Source: Thermoplasmata archaeon
GTDB taxonomy: Archaea > Thermoplasmatota > Thermoplasmata > Lutacidiplasmatales > UBA184
Assembly: GCA_030046135.1 (NCBI GenBank)
Contig: JASIEC010000108.1
Span: 1 to 9,064, forward strand
Reading direction: 5' to 3'
DNA length: 9,064 nucleotides
This document shows positions 1 through 6,060 of the stretch, piece after piece (the first letter of the stretch is position 1; every line of letters begins with the position of its first letter). A program made the translations under genes and the position numbers. The notes beneath the pieces were generated by a model. It was not told the origin of the DNA, made no database searches, and saw only the letters and a list, made by a program, of their open reading frames with translations.

Positions 1-333
1 CTCCTCGTCCTCTCCGCCTCCCCGGTGACGAGCCGCCGGCTCTTCGAGCGCCTCCTTCCCGCGCGCGCCATCGAGAACGCCTGCCCGGTCGTCTACGTGA
101 ACCGGGTGGGCGTCGAGGACGGGATCGTCTTCGGCGGAGGCTCGGGGGCGTGGGACCCCCGGGGCGAGCCGTTCGGGGAGACCGCGGTGCCGCTGGAAGG
201 CCTCGGGCCGGAGGAGAGGCTCGCCACGGTCGAGGTCGACGTCGCGGCGTCGGCCCGGTGGAGACCGTTCCGACCGGTCCTCCGGGACCTCGCGAGCCGC
301 GGCCCGTCGGCCCCCCGGTCGCCGGAGCCCTAG
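1..333 (+). CDS. Carbon-nitrogen hydrolase (nitrilase family), C-terminal part
   Basis: The frame is open from base 1 and stops at TAG 331-333, so this is the last 110 codons of a gene that begins outside the window. The first visible residues, LLVLSASPVTSRRLF, followed by LLPARAIENACPVVYVNR and then a GGGSGAWDPRGE stretch, match the C-terminal half of the nitrilase/amidase fold: the 'ARAIEN...V.VNRVG' strand and the 'GGS...P.G' turn. In this family a Glu-Lys-Cys triad hydrolyses amides or nitriles of small metabolites in the cytoplasm. All three catalytic residues lie upstream of the window, so activity and substrate cannot be judged. The GTG at base 25 lies inside the domain and is not a credible start. 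The last 25 residues are a poorly conserved Arg/Pro-rich tail. The 54 bases before the next gene carry that gene's putative promoter. The family call is fairly secure; the specific enzyme is unknown. Confidence 0.82.
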   Translation, partial: LLVLSASPVTSRRLFERLLPARAIENACPVVYVNRVGVEDGIVFGGGSGAWDPRGEPFGETAVPLEGLGPEERLATVEVDVAASARWRPFRPVLRDLASRGPSAPRSPEP

Positions 334-356
334 GCGGCGTTCGCCTCGACCGCGTC

Positions 357-364
357 TGTTATAG
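357..364 (+). promoter_or_regulatory. TATA-like box for top6B
   Basis: TGTTATAG is one of the few A/T-rich spots between the upstream stop codon and top6B. Its centre lies about 27 bases before the GTG start, the spacing expected when archaeal transcription starts at or next to the start codon. No Shine-Dalgarno sequence is visible at good spacing, which also fits a leaderless mRNA. The match to the archaeal TATA consensus is only partial. Confidence 0.4.
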
Positions 365-387
365 CGGAAGGGAGCCCCGGACCGGCG

Positions 388-2406
388 GTGCCTCGCCCCC
401 CGACGATCGCCCAGCAGCTCGCGTCGAAGCAGCGGGAGATCTCGGTCGCGGAGTTCTTCGAGCGGAACCGCCAGATCCTGGGGTTCGACAATCTCCCTCG
501 CGCGATGCTGACCACGGTCAAGGAGGCCGTGGACAACAGCGTCGACGTCTGCGACGAGGCCCGGATCGCGCCCGAGATCTCGGTCGAGATCGCGAAGGAG
601 GGCGAGGACCGGTTCCGCGTCGCGGTGACCGACAACGGCCCCGGCATCCTCCGGCGGGAGATCCCGAACGTCTTCGCTCGGCTCCTGTACGGCTCCCGGT
701 TCCATTCGAACCGGCAGGCTCGGGGCCAGCAGGGGATCGGGATCTCCGCGGCGGTGCTCTACGCGAACCTGACCACGGCGCGACCCGTGCGCATCGTCTC
801 CAGGGTCGAGGAGGAGGACGTCGCCCACGTCCTCGAACTGTTCATCGACACCCAGAAGAACCAGCCCCGGGTCGTTCTGGACGACGTCGCCCTTCCCGAG
901 AGCGCGCACGGCACCAAGGTCGAGCTCGTCCTGAAGGCGAAGTACGTTCGCGGTCGCCAGTCCGTGCTGGAGTACCTCCGCGGGACGGCGATCGTGAACC
1001 CCCACGCGAGGCTCGTCCTCCAGGAGCCCGACGGGACCCGCGTGACGTTCGAGCGCGCCACCGAGGAGCTTCCGGCCGTCCCGAAGGAGACCCCCCCGCA
1101 CCCGTACGGGCTCGAGCTCGGAGAGCTGGGCTCCCTCCTCAAGGCGAGCCGCCAGGCGACGGTCTCCGAGTTCCTCGTGAAGGACCTCCAGGGCGTGAGC
1201 GCGCGGGCCGCCAAGGAGCTGCTCGTCGCCGCGGGGATCCCCGGGGCGACGAAGCCCGTCGCCGTGCAGGGCGACGTCCAGGAGCGGCTCCTCGCGGCGC
1301 TCCGGGCCGCGCCCCTGCTCGCCCCGTCCTCGGAGGGTCTGTCGCCGATCGGGGCGATGCTGATCAAGCGCGGGCTGCGCAACGTCCTCGGCACCCTCCG
1401 ACCGGATTTCTTCGCCCCGCCCGTGACCCGGCCGGCGAAGGTCCGGGGAGGGTTCCCGTTCCTGGTCGAGGTCGGCCTCGTCTACGGCGGCGCCCTGCCG
1501 GTCGACGAACCGGTCCAGATCCTCCGGTTCGCGAACCGGGTGCCGCTGCTGTTCCAGCAGGGCGCCTGCGCGATCACGACCGCGATCGGGTCGGTGGACT
1601 GGCGTCGCTACGGCCTCGAGCAGAAGGGAGGCTCCGGGATCCCCGTCGGCCCCGCCCTCCTCCTCGTCCACATCGCCTCCACGAAGGTCCCGTTCACGAG
1701 CGAGGCGAAGGAGGCGGTCGCCGAGGACCCCGAGATCGACCGCGAGCTCGTCCTCGCTCTCCAGGCCGCCGCCCGCCACCTCCGGACGCACCTGTCGCGA
1801 GCGAGCCGACGCGAGTTCGCCGGGGAGAAGTTCTCGATCATCCAGAAGATCCTCCCGAAGCTCGCCGAGAAGACGAGCCACCTGGTGGGCAAGCCCGTCC
1901 CGGATCTCACGCCCGTGGTCACGCGGATCATGGACGTCGTGCACGTCGAGACCGGCCTGACGCAGGAGGCGAAGACCCGACGCGTCCCGGTGACGGTCAC
2001 GAACTACACCCCCCGGCCGAGGGTCGTCGAGCTGTTCCTCGAGGTCGCCCCCGAGCTGTTCGCCCGGGCGACGTTCGCCCCCGAGCCGGACGGGACCGAG
2101 CCCGCCCTCGGTCGCGCCTGGTGGACGCTGCCCAAGCTCCCCCCGAACGGGCGCTCGGAGCTCGCGGTGACGTTCGCGGCCCCGTGCGACGTCGACGCGG
2201 ACGACCTCGACTGGTACGTCGCCGGGATCGACGAGGCCCGGCTGCTCGGCGCCGACCCGCTCCCCGGGGACTGGGACGTCCGGCTCCCGAGGACGGTCGT
2301 CGAGGCCGCCGAGGCGGCGGAGGGGGCCCCGGCCGGCGCGCCGGGCGAGGAGGAGGTGGACTACGATGCCGCCGAAGCGAGCGCGGGCGTCCGCGACGAC
2401 GACTGA
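388..2406 (+). CDS. top6B: DNA topoisomerase VI subunit B
   Basis: This is the ATPase subunit of the A2B2 type IIB topoisomerase, which passes one DNA duplex through another to relax supercoils and separate chromosomes. At 672 residues it is longer than the roughly 530-residue crenarchaeal form because of a C-terminal extension, as in many euryarchaea. Visible parts in order: N-terminal strap QREISVAEFFE (16-26); GHKL ATPase with the N-box E46/N50 (KEAVDNSVD), TDNGPGI (81-87) and the RGQQGIGIS lid (112-120); an H2TH-like region about 240-315; and a transducer domain about 350-520 with STKVPF, where K433 aligns by eye with the ATP-sensing switch lysine. A beta-rich C-terminal domain (about 530-635) and an acidic tail follow. 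The start is GTG 388; no other start codon suits the conserved N-terminus. The end overlaps top6A by 41 bases. All expected ATPase motifs appear intact. Confidence 0.97.
   Translation: MPRPPTIAQQLASKQREISVAEFFERNRQILGFDNLPRAMLTTVKEAVDNSVDVCDEARIAPEISVEIAKEGEDRFRVAVTDNGPGILRREIPNVFARLLYGSRFHSNRQARGQQGIGISAAVLYANLTTARPVRIVSRVEEEDVAHVLELFIDTQKNQPRVVLDDVALPESAHGTKVELVLKAKYVRGRQSVLEYLRGTAIVNPHARLVLQEPDGTRVTFERATEELPAVPKETPPHPYGLELGELGSLLKASRQATVSEFLVKDLQGVSARAAKELLVAAGIPGATKPVAVQGDVQERLLAALRAAPLLAPSSEGLSPIGAMLIKRGLRNVLGTLRPDFFAPPVTRPAKVRGGFPFLVEVGLVYGGALPVDEPVQILRFANRVPLLFQQGACAITTAIGSVDWRRYGLEQKGGSGIPVGPALLLVHIASTKVPFTSEAKEAVAEDPEIDRELVLALQAAARHLRTHLSRASRREFAGEKFSIIQKILPKLAEKTSHLVGKPVPDLTPVVTRIMDVVHVETGLTQEAKTRRVPVTVTNYTPRPRVVELFLEVAPELFARATFAPEPDGTEPALGRAWWTLPKLPPNGRSELAVTFAAPCDVDADDLDWYVAGIDEARLLGADPLPGDWDVRLPRTVVEAAEAAEGAPAGAPGEEEVDYDAAEASAGVRDDD
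2351..2358 (+). promoter_or_regulatory. Shine-Dalgarno sequence for top6A inside top6B
   Basis: AGGAGGTG lies 7 bases before the ATG at 2366, within the coding end of top6B. It fixes the top6A start and shows that top6A is translated by ribosome recruitment on a shared mRNA, unlike the first genes of transcripts here, which lack such a sequence. Confidence 0.75.
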
Positions 2407-3505
2407 CGCCCCGTCGGAGGAGCCCCGGGCCGACGCCCTCGCGCCGACGCTCGACCTCGCCCGGTCGATCTACGAGCAGCTCGACCGGGGGGAGATCCCC
2501 CGCATGCGGCTTCCCCTCCGGACGAAGCAGAACCTCTCGTTCCAGATGCGGGAGGGGGTCTGGCGTCTCGGCAAGGCGATGGGGACCCGGAGCGCGAGGA
2601 AGCTCGACGGGGCCCAGATGCTCCTGCGAACGTTCTACCTCGTCGACTTCATCAACGAGATGGCCCGCGACAAGAAGACGTCGACCCTGCGGGAGCTCTA
2701 CTACATCAGCGAGGGCTGGGAGGAGGCGAAGTTCGGGAGCGAGGACGAGTCGAACCTCCTCATCGAGGACCTCGAGGTCCTCTGCTCGCGCCTGCGCGAG
2801 GATTTCCGGCTCCACCCCGAGGAGAACGGCGCCTCCGTGCTCGGGGACCTCACGATCAAGGAGCGGAACCGCAAGGGGATCGTGAAGACGATCAACTGCC
2901 GCGACGACGTCGGGGACGGCGGCTACGCGCTCCCGTTCGACGTCGAGGACGGGAAGATCGAGTTCGTGAAGACGAGCGCGAAGTTCGTCATCGCGATCGA
3001 GTGCGGCGGCATGGTCGACCGGCTCGCGGAGAACGGCTTCGACGAGCGGGAGAACGCGATCCTCCTCCACCTGAAGGGCCAGCCCGCACGCTCCACGAGG
3101 AGGTTCTTACGGCGGCTCTCCGACGAGCTGCACCTGCCCGTCGTCGTCTTCACCGACGGGGACCCCTGGTCGTTCCGGATCTTCGCGAGCGTCGCCTACG
3201 GGGCGATCAAGACCGCCCACCTCTCGAACTACCTCGCGACCCCCTCCGCCGAGTTCCTCGGCGTCACCGCCTCCGACATCGAGAACTACGAGCTCCCCTC
3301 GGACAAGCTCTCCGAGCAGGACGTCCGCGCCCTCGAGGCGGAGCGGACCGACCCCCGCTTCCAGACCGCCGAGTGGCGGAGCGAGATCGAGCTGATGCTC
3401 AAGAACGGCAAGAAGGCGGAGCAGCAGTCGCTCGCCAAGTACGGGCTCAACTACGTCACCGACCACTACCTTCCCGAGAAGCTCGCCGAGATGGGCGTGC
3501 GCTAG
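2366..3505 (+). CDS. top6A: DNA topoisomerase VI subunit A (Spo11 homologue)
   Basis: This is the DNA-cleaving subunit of topoisomerase VI, 379 residues, near the family's usual length. It carries a winged-helix CAP domain with the catalytic tyrosine in STLRELYYISEGW; Y113 (the second Tyr of the pair) aligns by eye with yeast Spo11 Tyr135. The Toprim domain supplies the Mg2+ site: E212 in VIAIECGGM, and D264 and D266 in VVFTDGDPW. The nearby stretches HLKGQPARSTRR (235-246) and ASVAYGAIKTAHLSNYLATP (274-293) are typical of euryarchaeal Top6A. The first 30 or so residues are a low-complexity Ala/Arg/Thr segment that may be disordered. The start at ATG 2366 is fixed by the Shine-Dalgarno sequence 7 bases upstream. 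The 41-base overlap with top6B supports coupled synthesis of the two subunits. No key residue is missing. Confidence 0.97.
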   Translation: MPPKRARASATTTDAPSEEPRADALAPTLDLARSIYEQLDRGEIPRMRLPLRTKQNLSFQMREGVWRLGKAMGTRSARKLDGAQMLLRTFYLVDFINEMARDKKTSTLRELYYISEGWEEAKFGSEDESNLLIEDLEVLCSRLREDFRLHPEENGASVLGDLTIKERNRKGIVKTINCRDDVGDGGYALPFDVEDGKIEFVKTSAKFVIAIECGGMVDRLAENGFDERENAILLHLKGQPARSTRRFLRRLSDELHLPVVVFTDGDPWSFRIFASVAYGAIKTAHLSNYLATPSAEFLGVTASDIENYELPSDKLSEQDVRALEAERTDPRFQTAEWRSEIELMLKNGKKAEQQSLAKYGLNYVTDHYLPEKLAEMGVR

Positions 3506-3525
3506 GCCTCCCGCCGGACGCGGCA

Positions 3526-3535
3526 AGATTTAACA
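3526..3535 (+). promoter_or_regulatory. TATA-like box for the aquaporin gene
   Basis: AGATTTAACA is the only A/T-rich run in the 54 bases between top6A and the aquaporin gene, and is centred about 29 bases before its ATG. With no Shine-Dalgarno sequence before that ATG, a separate, leaderless transcript is likely rather than read-through from top6BA. No oligo-T terminator is visible after top6A. Confidence 0.5.
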
Positions 3536-3559
3536 GGGGGAACTCCTCCGGGGCCCCCG

Positions 3560-4306
3560 ATGCCCGCCACGGCCGGTCAGCGGTACCTCGCGGAGTTCCT
3601 CGGCACGTTCGGGCTCCTCGTCTCGGTCACGGGGGCGGCCCTGTTCACGCTCAACATCCCGAGCGTCGACCTGACGACGCGCTACCTCATCATCGGGCTC
3701 GCGATCGCGGCCGGCCTCATCGGGCTCCTCTACGCCTTCGGGGACCTCTCGGGGGGTCACTTCAACCCGGCGGTGACGATCGGCGTGTGGGCCGCGGGCC
3801 GGATGCCCGCGCGCGACGTCGTGCCGTACATCCTCGCCCAGGTCGCGGGCGCGATCGTGGCGGTCGCCGCGCTCGCCGGGGTGGCCCATGGGTCCTCGAC
3901 GTTGTGGGGGGCGGTGACGAATCGCACGGTGGCGTTCGCCTCCGAGGGGTACTCGGGCGGGAACTCGCCGTACTCGGTCGCGGTCGGCTCGGTGTTCCTG
4001 CTCGAGGTCATTCTGACGTTCCTGTTCGTCCAGGCGATCCTCTTCGCGACGCGCGAGGGCGGGGCCGCGAAGAACCTCGCCCCGGTGGGGATCGGCCTCA
4101 CCCTGCTCATGATCCACCTCGTCAGCCTCCCCATCGATGGGACGTCCGTGAACCCGGCCCGGAGCTTCGCCCCCGCGCTCCTCTCGGCCGCCTTCAGCGC
4201 GGACCGCTGGGCGATCCAAGACGACTGGCTGTTCTGGGTGGCCCCGATCGTCGGGGCGCTGATCGCCGCGCTCGTCGAGCGCGTGCTCCGGCCCCGATTC
4301 CCCTAG
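3560..4306 (+). CDS. Aquaporin (MIP family channel)
   Basis: A membrane channel of the major intrinsic protein family, 248 residues, passing water and perhaps other small neutral solutes. Both signature half-helices are present: HFNPAVT (67-73) and VNPARSF (197-203). Hydrophobic segments around 10-30, 42-60, 88-108, 141-163, 173-190 and 225-241 give the usual six spans, and the N-terminus carries the family's AEFLGTF (11-17). Compared by eye with E. coli AqpZ, the selectivity filter would be Ile49, His186, Thr195 and Arg201. AqpZ has Phe, His, Thr, Arg, so the pore resembles a water channel with Phe replaced by a smaller Ile. It differs from archaeal AqpM, where the His position is Ile. The start is ATG 3560, with a TATA-like box about 29 bases upstream. 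The stop TAG 4304-4306 shares its bases with the stop of the converging gene. Family is certain; solute preference is inferred. Confidence 0.95.
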   Translation: MPATAGQRYLAEFLGTFGLLVSVTGAALFTLNIPSVDLTTRYLIIGLAIAAGLIGLLYAFGDLSGGHFNPAVTIGVWAAGRMPARDVVPYILAQVAGAIVAVAALAGVAHGSSTLWGAVTNRTVAFASEGYSGGNSPYSVAVGSVFLLEVILTFLFVQAILFATREGGAAKNLAPVGIGLTLLMIHLVSLPIDGTSVNPARSFAPALLSAAFSADRWAIQDDWLFWVAPIVGALIAALVERVLRPRFP

Positions 4307-4719
4307 GTGAGCCCGAGCGCCGCGAACCCCGGGGCGGTGAGGAGCTTCCCCGCGTACTCCGCGGGGGCGTAGACGAGGGAGCCCGGCGGGCCGCTCGCCC
4401 GGCGCCAGTCGATCCCCTGCTCCCGGAACTCGGTCGGCTCGGCGCCGACCTCGACCACCCTCTCCGTCGGGGCCATGGGGAGCCCGAGCCCGTCGCGGGC
4501 GACCCGAAGCGCGTCGGAGGTCGGGTCGAGGACGATCCAGGCGAACGGGACGGCGAGCCGGAGGTGCACGAGCCGCGGCCGGAACTGGCTCTCGCTCTCC
4601 GTCTCGGTGCGCGAGAAGACGGCGAACGGCACCCCGTCGACCGTGGCGAGCCGGTCGAACTGGAACGAGCGCTGCCGGAACTCGAGGACGTTCACCTCGA
4701 GGTCCGCGACCTCCAGCAC
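4303..4719 (-). CDS. Unrecognised small protein facing the aquaporin gene
   Basis: I do not recognise this 138-residue protein. Codon use supports real coding: third positions on this strand are almost all G or C, the composition is balanced, and predicted strands alternate (for example FQFDRLATVDGVPFAVF and LRLAVPFAWIVLDP). It has no signal peptide, membrane segment or cysteine, so a soluble single-domain alpha/beta protein is likely. The first usual start codon in frame is GTG 4719-4717, without a Shine-Dalgarno sequence. Protein-like sequence (YLAPDLLAR) continues upstream to an in-frame stop at 4800-4798 without any ATG, GTG or TTG, so the true start is uncertain; CTG at 4743 is a non-standard alternative. 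The gene ends at TAG 4305-4303, overlapping the aquaporin stop, so neither gene leaves room for a terminator. A TATA-like box at 4790-4781 could drive it. A role tied to the aquaporin cannot be claimed. Confidence 0.72.
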   Translation of the reverse strand: MLEVADLEVNVLEFRQRSFQFDRLATVDGVPFAVFSRTETESESQFRPRLVHLRLAVPFAWIVLDPTSDALRVARDGLGLPMAPTERVVEVGAEPTEFREQGIDWRRASGPPGSLVYAPAEYAGKLLTAPGFAALGLT

Positions 4720-4780
4720 GCGGGCGAGAAGGTCGGGGGCCAGATAACGACCCGACCTCGGGCGCGGCCCTCGAGGCAGC

Positions 4781-4790
4781 CTTATTAAGC
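4781..4790. promoter_or_regulatory. Near-palindromic TATA-like box between divergent genes
   Basis: CTTATTAAGC is the only A/T-rich run in the gap between the leftward unknown gene and rightward rpl41e. CTTATTAAG reads almost the same on both strands (CTTAATAAG on the minus strand), so one TBP site might serve both directions. To the right, a transcript would start near 4811-4816, at or just before the mini-ORF ATG. To the left it would start near 4760, leaving a leader of about 40 bases before GTG 4719. No clear BRE marks either direction. Confidence 0.45.
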
Positions 4791-4815
4791 GGGGCCTCTA
4801 GGCGCGCGCGTTCGG

Positions 4816-4830
4816 ATGCCGTCGGAATGA
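4816..4830 (+). other. Four-codon mini-ORF (M-P-S-E-stop) leading into rpl41e
   Basis: ATG CCG TCG GAA TGA lies about 30 bases past the centre of the TATA-like box, where a leaderless message would begin, and its TGA overlaps the rpl41e ATG as ATGA. If translated, terminating ribosomes would sit directly on the rpl41e start, which has no Shine-Dalgarno sequence at proper spacing. A chance ATG is quite possible, since only four codons are involved. Confidence 0.3.
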
Positions 4831-4934
4831 AACGATCCTCCCGCGTCTGGAAGAAACGGGGCCACATGCGCTGGAAGTGGCGCAAGAAGCGGATGCGCCG
4901 ACGCATGCGGGCCCAGAAGATGCGCAAGCAGTAG
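4827..4934 (+). CDS. rpl41e: Large-subunit ribosomal protein L41e (eL41)
   Basis: A 35-residue, extremely basic protein in which roughly 60% of residues are Arg or Lys. The core MRWKWRKKRMRR (residues 14-25) is almost the same as the start of eukaryotic L41 (MRAKWRKKRMRR, from memory). The preceding segment, MKRSSRVWKKRGH, resembles the N-terminal extension of archaeal L41e such as that of Pyrococcus, which supports ATG 4827 over the internal ATG 4866. In ribosomes eL41 is a single helix at the bridge between the two subunits. The sequence ends at TAG 4932-4934, 20 bases before the stop of the converging gene orf74. Such short genes are usually missed by gene finders. The C-terminus is a few residues shorter than typical and has RRMRAQKMRKQ in place of the usual Lys/Arg run. 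Confidence 0.88.
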   Translation: MKRSSRVWKKRGHMRWKWRKKRMRRRMRAQKMRKQ

Positions 4935-4954
4935 CGCGGGGCGGGACGCCGGGC

Positions 4955-5179
4955 CTACCAGCTCAGCCGGTCGAGGGTCCGCCGTTCCTTCGTGGCCTTC
5001 TTCCACGCGCGGTAGTGCTCGCGGCAGAGCGGCGCCCGGCGGCCCTTCTCGGGGAGCTCGGGGAAGACGCGCCGGGCCTCCGCGAGCGCGAGCCGCCGGG
5101 CGGACGGCGCGCCGCATCCCGGAACGAGGCACGGCTCGATCGCCTCCTCGGGAGGCGTCGCGGGGTCGTCGGCCGTCAT
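4955..5179 (-). CDS. Small putative zinc-binding protein coupled to sucCD
   Basis: A 74-residue protein of unknown function. Two half-sites, PCLVPGCG (C17, C22) and PLCREHYRAW (C52, H55), give a C-X4-C-X29-C-X2-H pattern able to hold one zinc ion. The first 16 residues are acidic, and the last 25 are basic (RAWKKATKERR), which might contact nucleic acid or an acidic partner. The start ATG 5179-5177 overlaps the sucD stop as ATGA, exactly as sucD overlaps sucC, so it is probably the last cistron of that transcript and translated by re-initiation. No Shine-Dalgarno sequence is visible. A tight GC inverted repeat (5180-5193, 6-bp arms) abuts the start, but such pairs are common at this base composition. 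I do not recognise the family. A zinc ribbon or treble-clef fold, and a link to succinyl-CoA synthetase or CoA metabolism, are both inference. Confidence 0.75.
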   Translation of the reverse strand: MTADDPATPPEEAIEPCLVPGCGAPSARRLALAEARRVFPELPEKGRRAPLCREHYRAWKKATKERRTLDRLSW

Positions 5180-6060
5180 GCCCGCACGCGGGCGGCGGCG
5201 AGCTCGGCGACCATGAGAGGGACCTCGTACGGGAACCGGGCCACGCGCGCCCCGGCGCCCTCGAGCGCGGCGACCTTCGAGTCGGCGGTCCCCTTGCCGC
5301 GGGAGATGATCGCCCCCGCGTGGCCCATCCGCTTGCCGGGCGGGGCGCTTCGGCCCGCGATGTACGCAACGACGGGTTTCGAGAAGCTCCGTCGGATGTA
5401 CTCGGCCGCCTCCTCCTCCGCCGTCCCGCCGATCTCCCCGACCAGGACGAGGAGGTCCGTGTCGGGGTCGCTCTCGAAGAGGGGGAGCGCGTCGACGAAC
5501 GACGTCCCCACGACCGGGTCGCCCCCGAGGCCGATGCACGTCGACTGGCCGAGGCCGTGCTCCTTGATCCCGTTCACGATCTCGTAGGTGAGGGTCCCGC
5601 TCCGGGAGATCACGCCGACGCGGCCCGGGCGGAAGACGACGTTCGGGATGATCCCGACCTTCGAGCCGCCGGGCGACGCGATCCCGGGGCAGTTCGGCCC
5701 GATGATCCGGGTCCCGCGCTCCCGCGCGTAGTGGTACATCACGAGCATGTCGTGGAACGGGATGTGCTCCGTCACGATCACCGCGAGCCGGATCCCCGCG
5801 TCGACCGCCTCGAGGAGCGCGTCCTTCGCGAACGGGGCCGGCACGAAGATGCAGCTCGCGTTCGCCCCCGTCGCGGAGACCGCGTCGCGGACGGAGTCGA
5901 ACACCGGGACCTCCTCGACCCGGGTCCCGCCCTTGCCCGGCGTGACCCCGGCGACGACCTGGGTGCCGAACTCGCGCATCTGGCGAGTGTGCACCGTCCC
6001 CTGGTGTCCCGTGATCCCCTGGACGACGACCCGGGTCCCCCGGTCGACGAGGACGCTCAT
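5176..6060 (-). CDS. sucD: Succinyl-CoA synthetase alpha subunit
   Basis: With SucC this subunit interconverts succinyl-CoA and succinate, making ATP or GTP, in the citric acid cycle. The 294 residues match the family length. The N-terminal Rossmann CoA-binding domain shows VVVQGITGHQGTVH (11-24). IIGPNCPGI (119-127) and RSGTLTYEI (153-161) are classic, as is LVGEIGG (206-212) with E209. The phosphorylated histidine is H247 in KRMGHAGAIISRGKGTA (243-259). The start is ATG 6060-6058, confirmed by alignment to the family's short N-terminus and by GGGAG 7 bases upstream on this strand; longer in-frame extensions have no family match. It overlaps sucC by ATGA before it and orf74 by ATGA after it. 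All active-site motifs are intact. Confidence 0.96.
   Translation of the reverse strand: MSVLVDRGTRVVVQGITGHQGTVHTRQMREFGTQVVAGVTPGKGGTRVEEVPVFDSVRDAVSATGANASCIFVPAPFAKDALLEAVDAGIRLAVIVTEHIPFHDMLVMYHYARERGTRIIGPNCPGIASPGGSKVGIIPNVVFRPGRVGVISRSGTLTYEIVNGIKEHGLGQSTCIGLGGDPVVGTSFVDALPLFESDPDTDLLVLVGEIGGTAEEEAAEYIRRSFSKPVVAYIAGRSAPPGKRMGHAGAIISRGKGTADSKVAALEGAGARVARFPYEVPLMVAELAAARVRA

Noticed and set aside
150..2885. A 911-codon open frame on the plus strand across top6B and top6A.
   Set aside because: The translation is low-complexity Arg/Pro/Gly-rich with no domain, and two unmistakable topoisomerase VI genes occupy the same bases in other frames. Long stop-free shadow frames are expected at this G+C content.
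388..3505. Idea that the topoisomerase VI pair is a Spo11/MTopVIB-like or minimal plasmid topoisomerase from a mobile element.
   Set aside because: Both subunits are full length with intact ATPase, switch lysine, catalytic tyrosine and Toprim acidic residues, in normal euryarchaeal B-A order and among housekeeping genes.
3001..4788. A 595-codon plus-strand open frame across top6A, the aquaporin gene and the following gene.
   Set aside because: Arg/Pro-rich shadow crossing three gene boundaries, with no recognisable motif.
3530..4927. A 465-codon minus-strand open frame antisense to the aquaporin gene.
   Set aside because: Low-complexity charged translation; the aquaporin on the opposite strand has full family motifs. 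Only the separate frame at 4303-4719 looks like a real minus-strand protein.
5180..5193. A GC inverted repeat (6-bp arms, 2-base loop) before orf74, considered as an attenuator or terminator.
   Set aside because: The loop is too tight, there is no T run, it lies within sucD codons, and such short GC dyads are frequent in this sequence.
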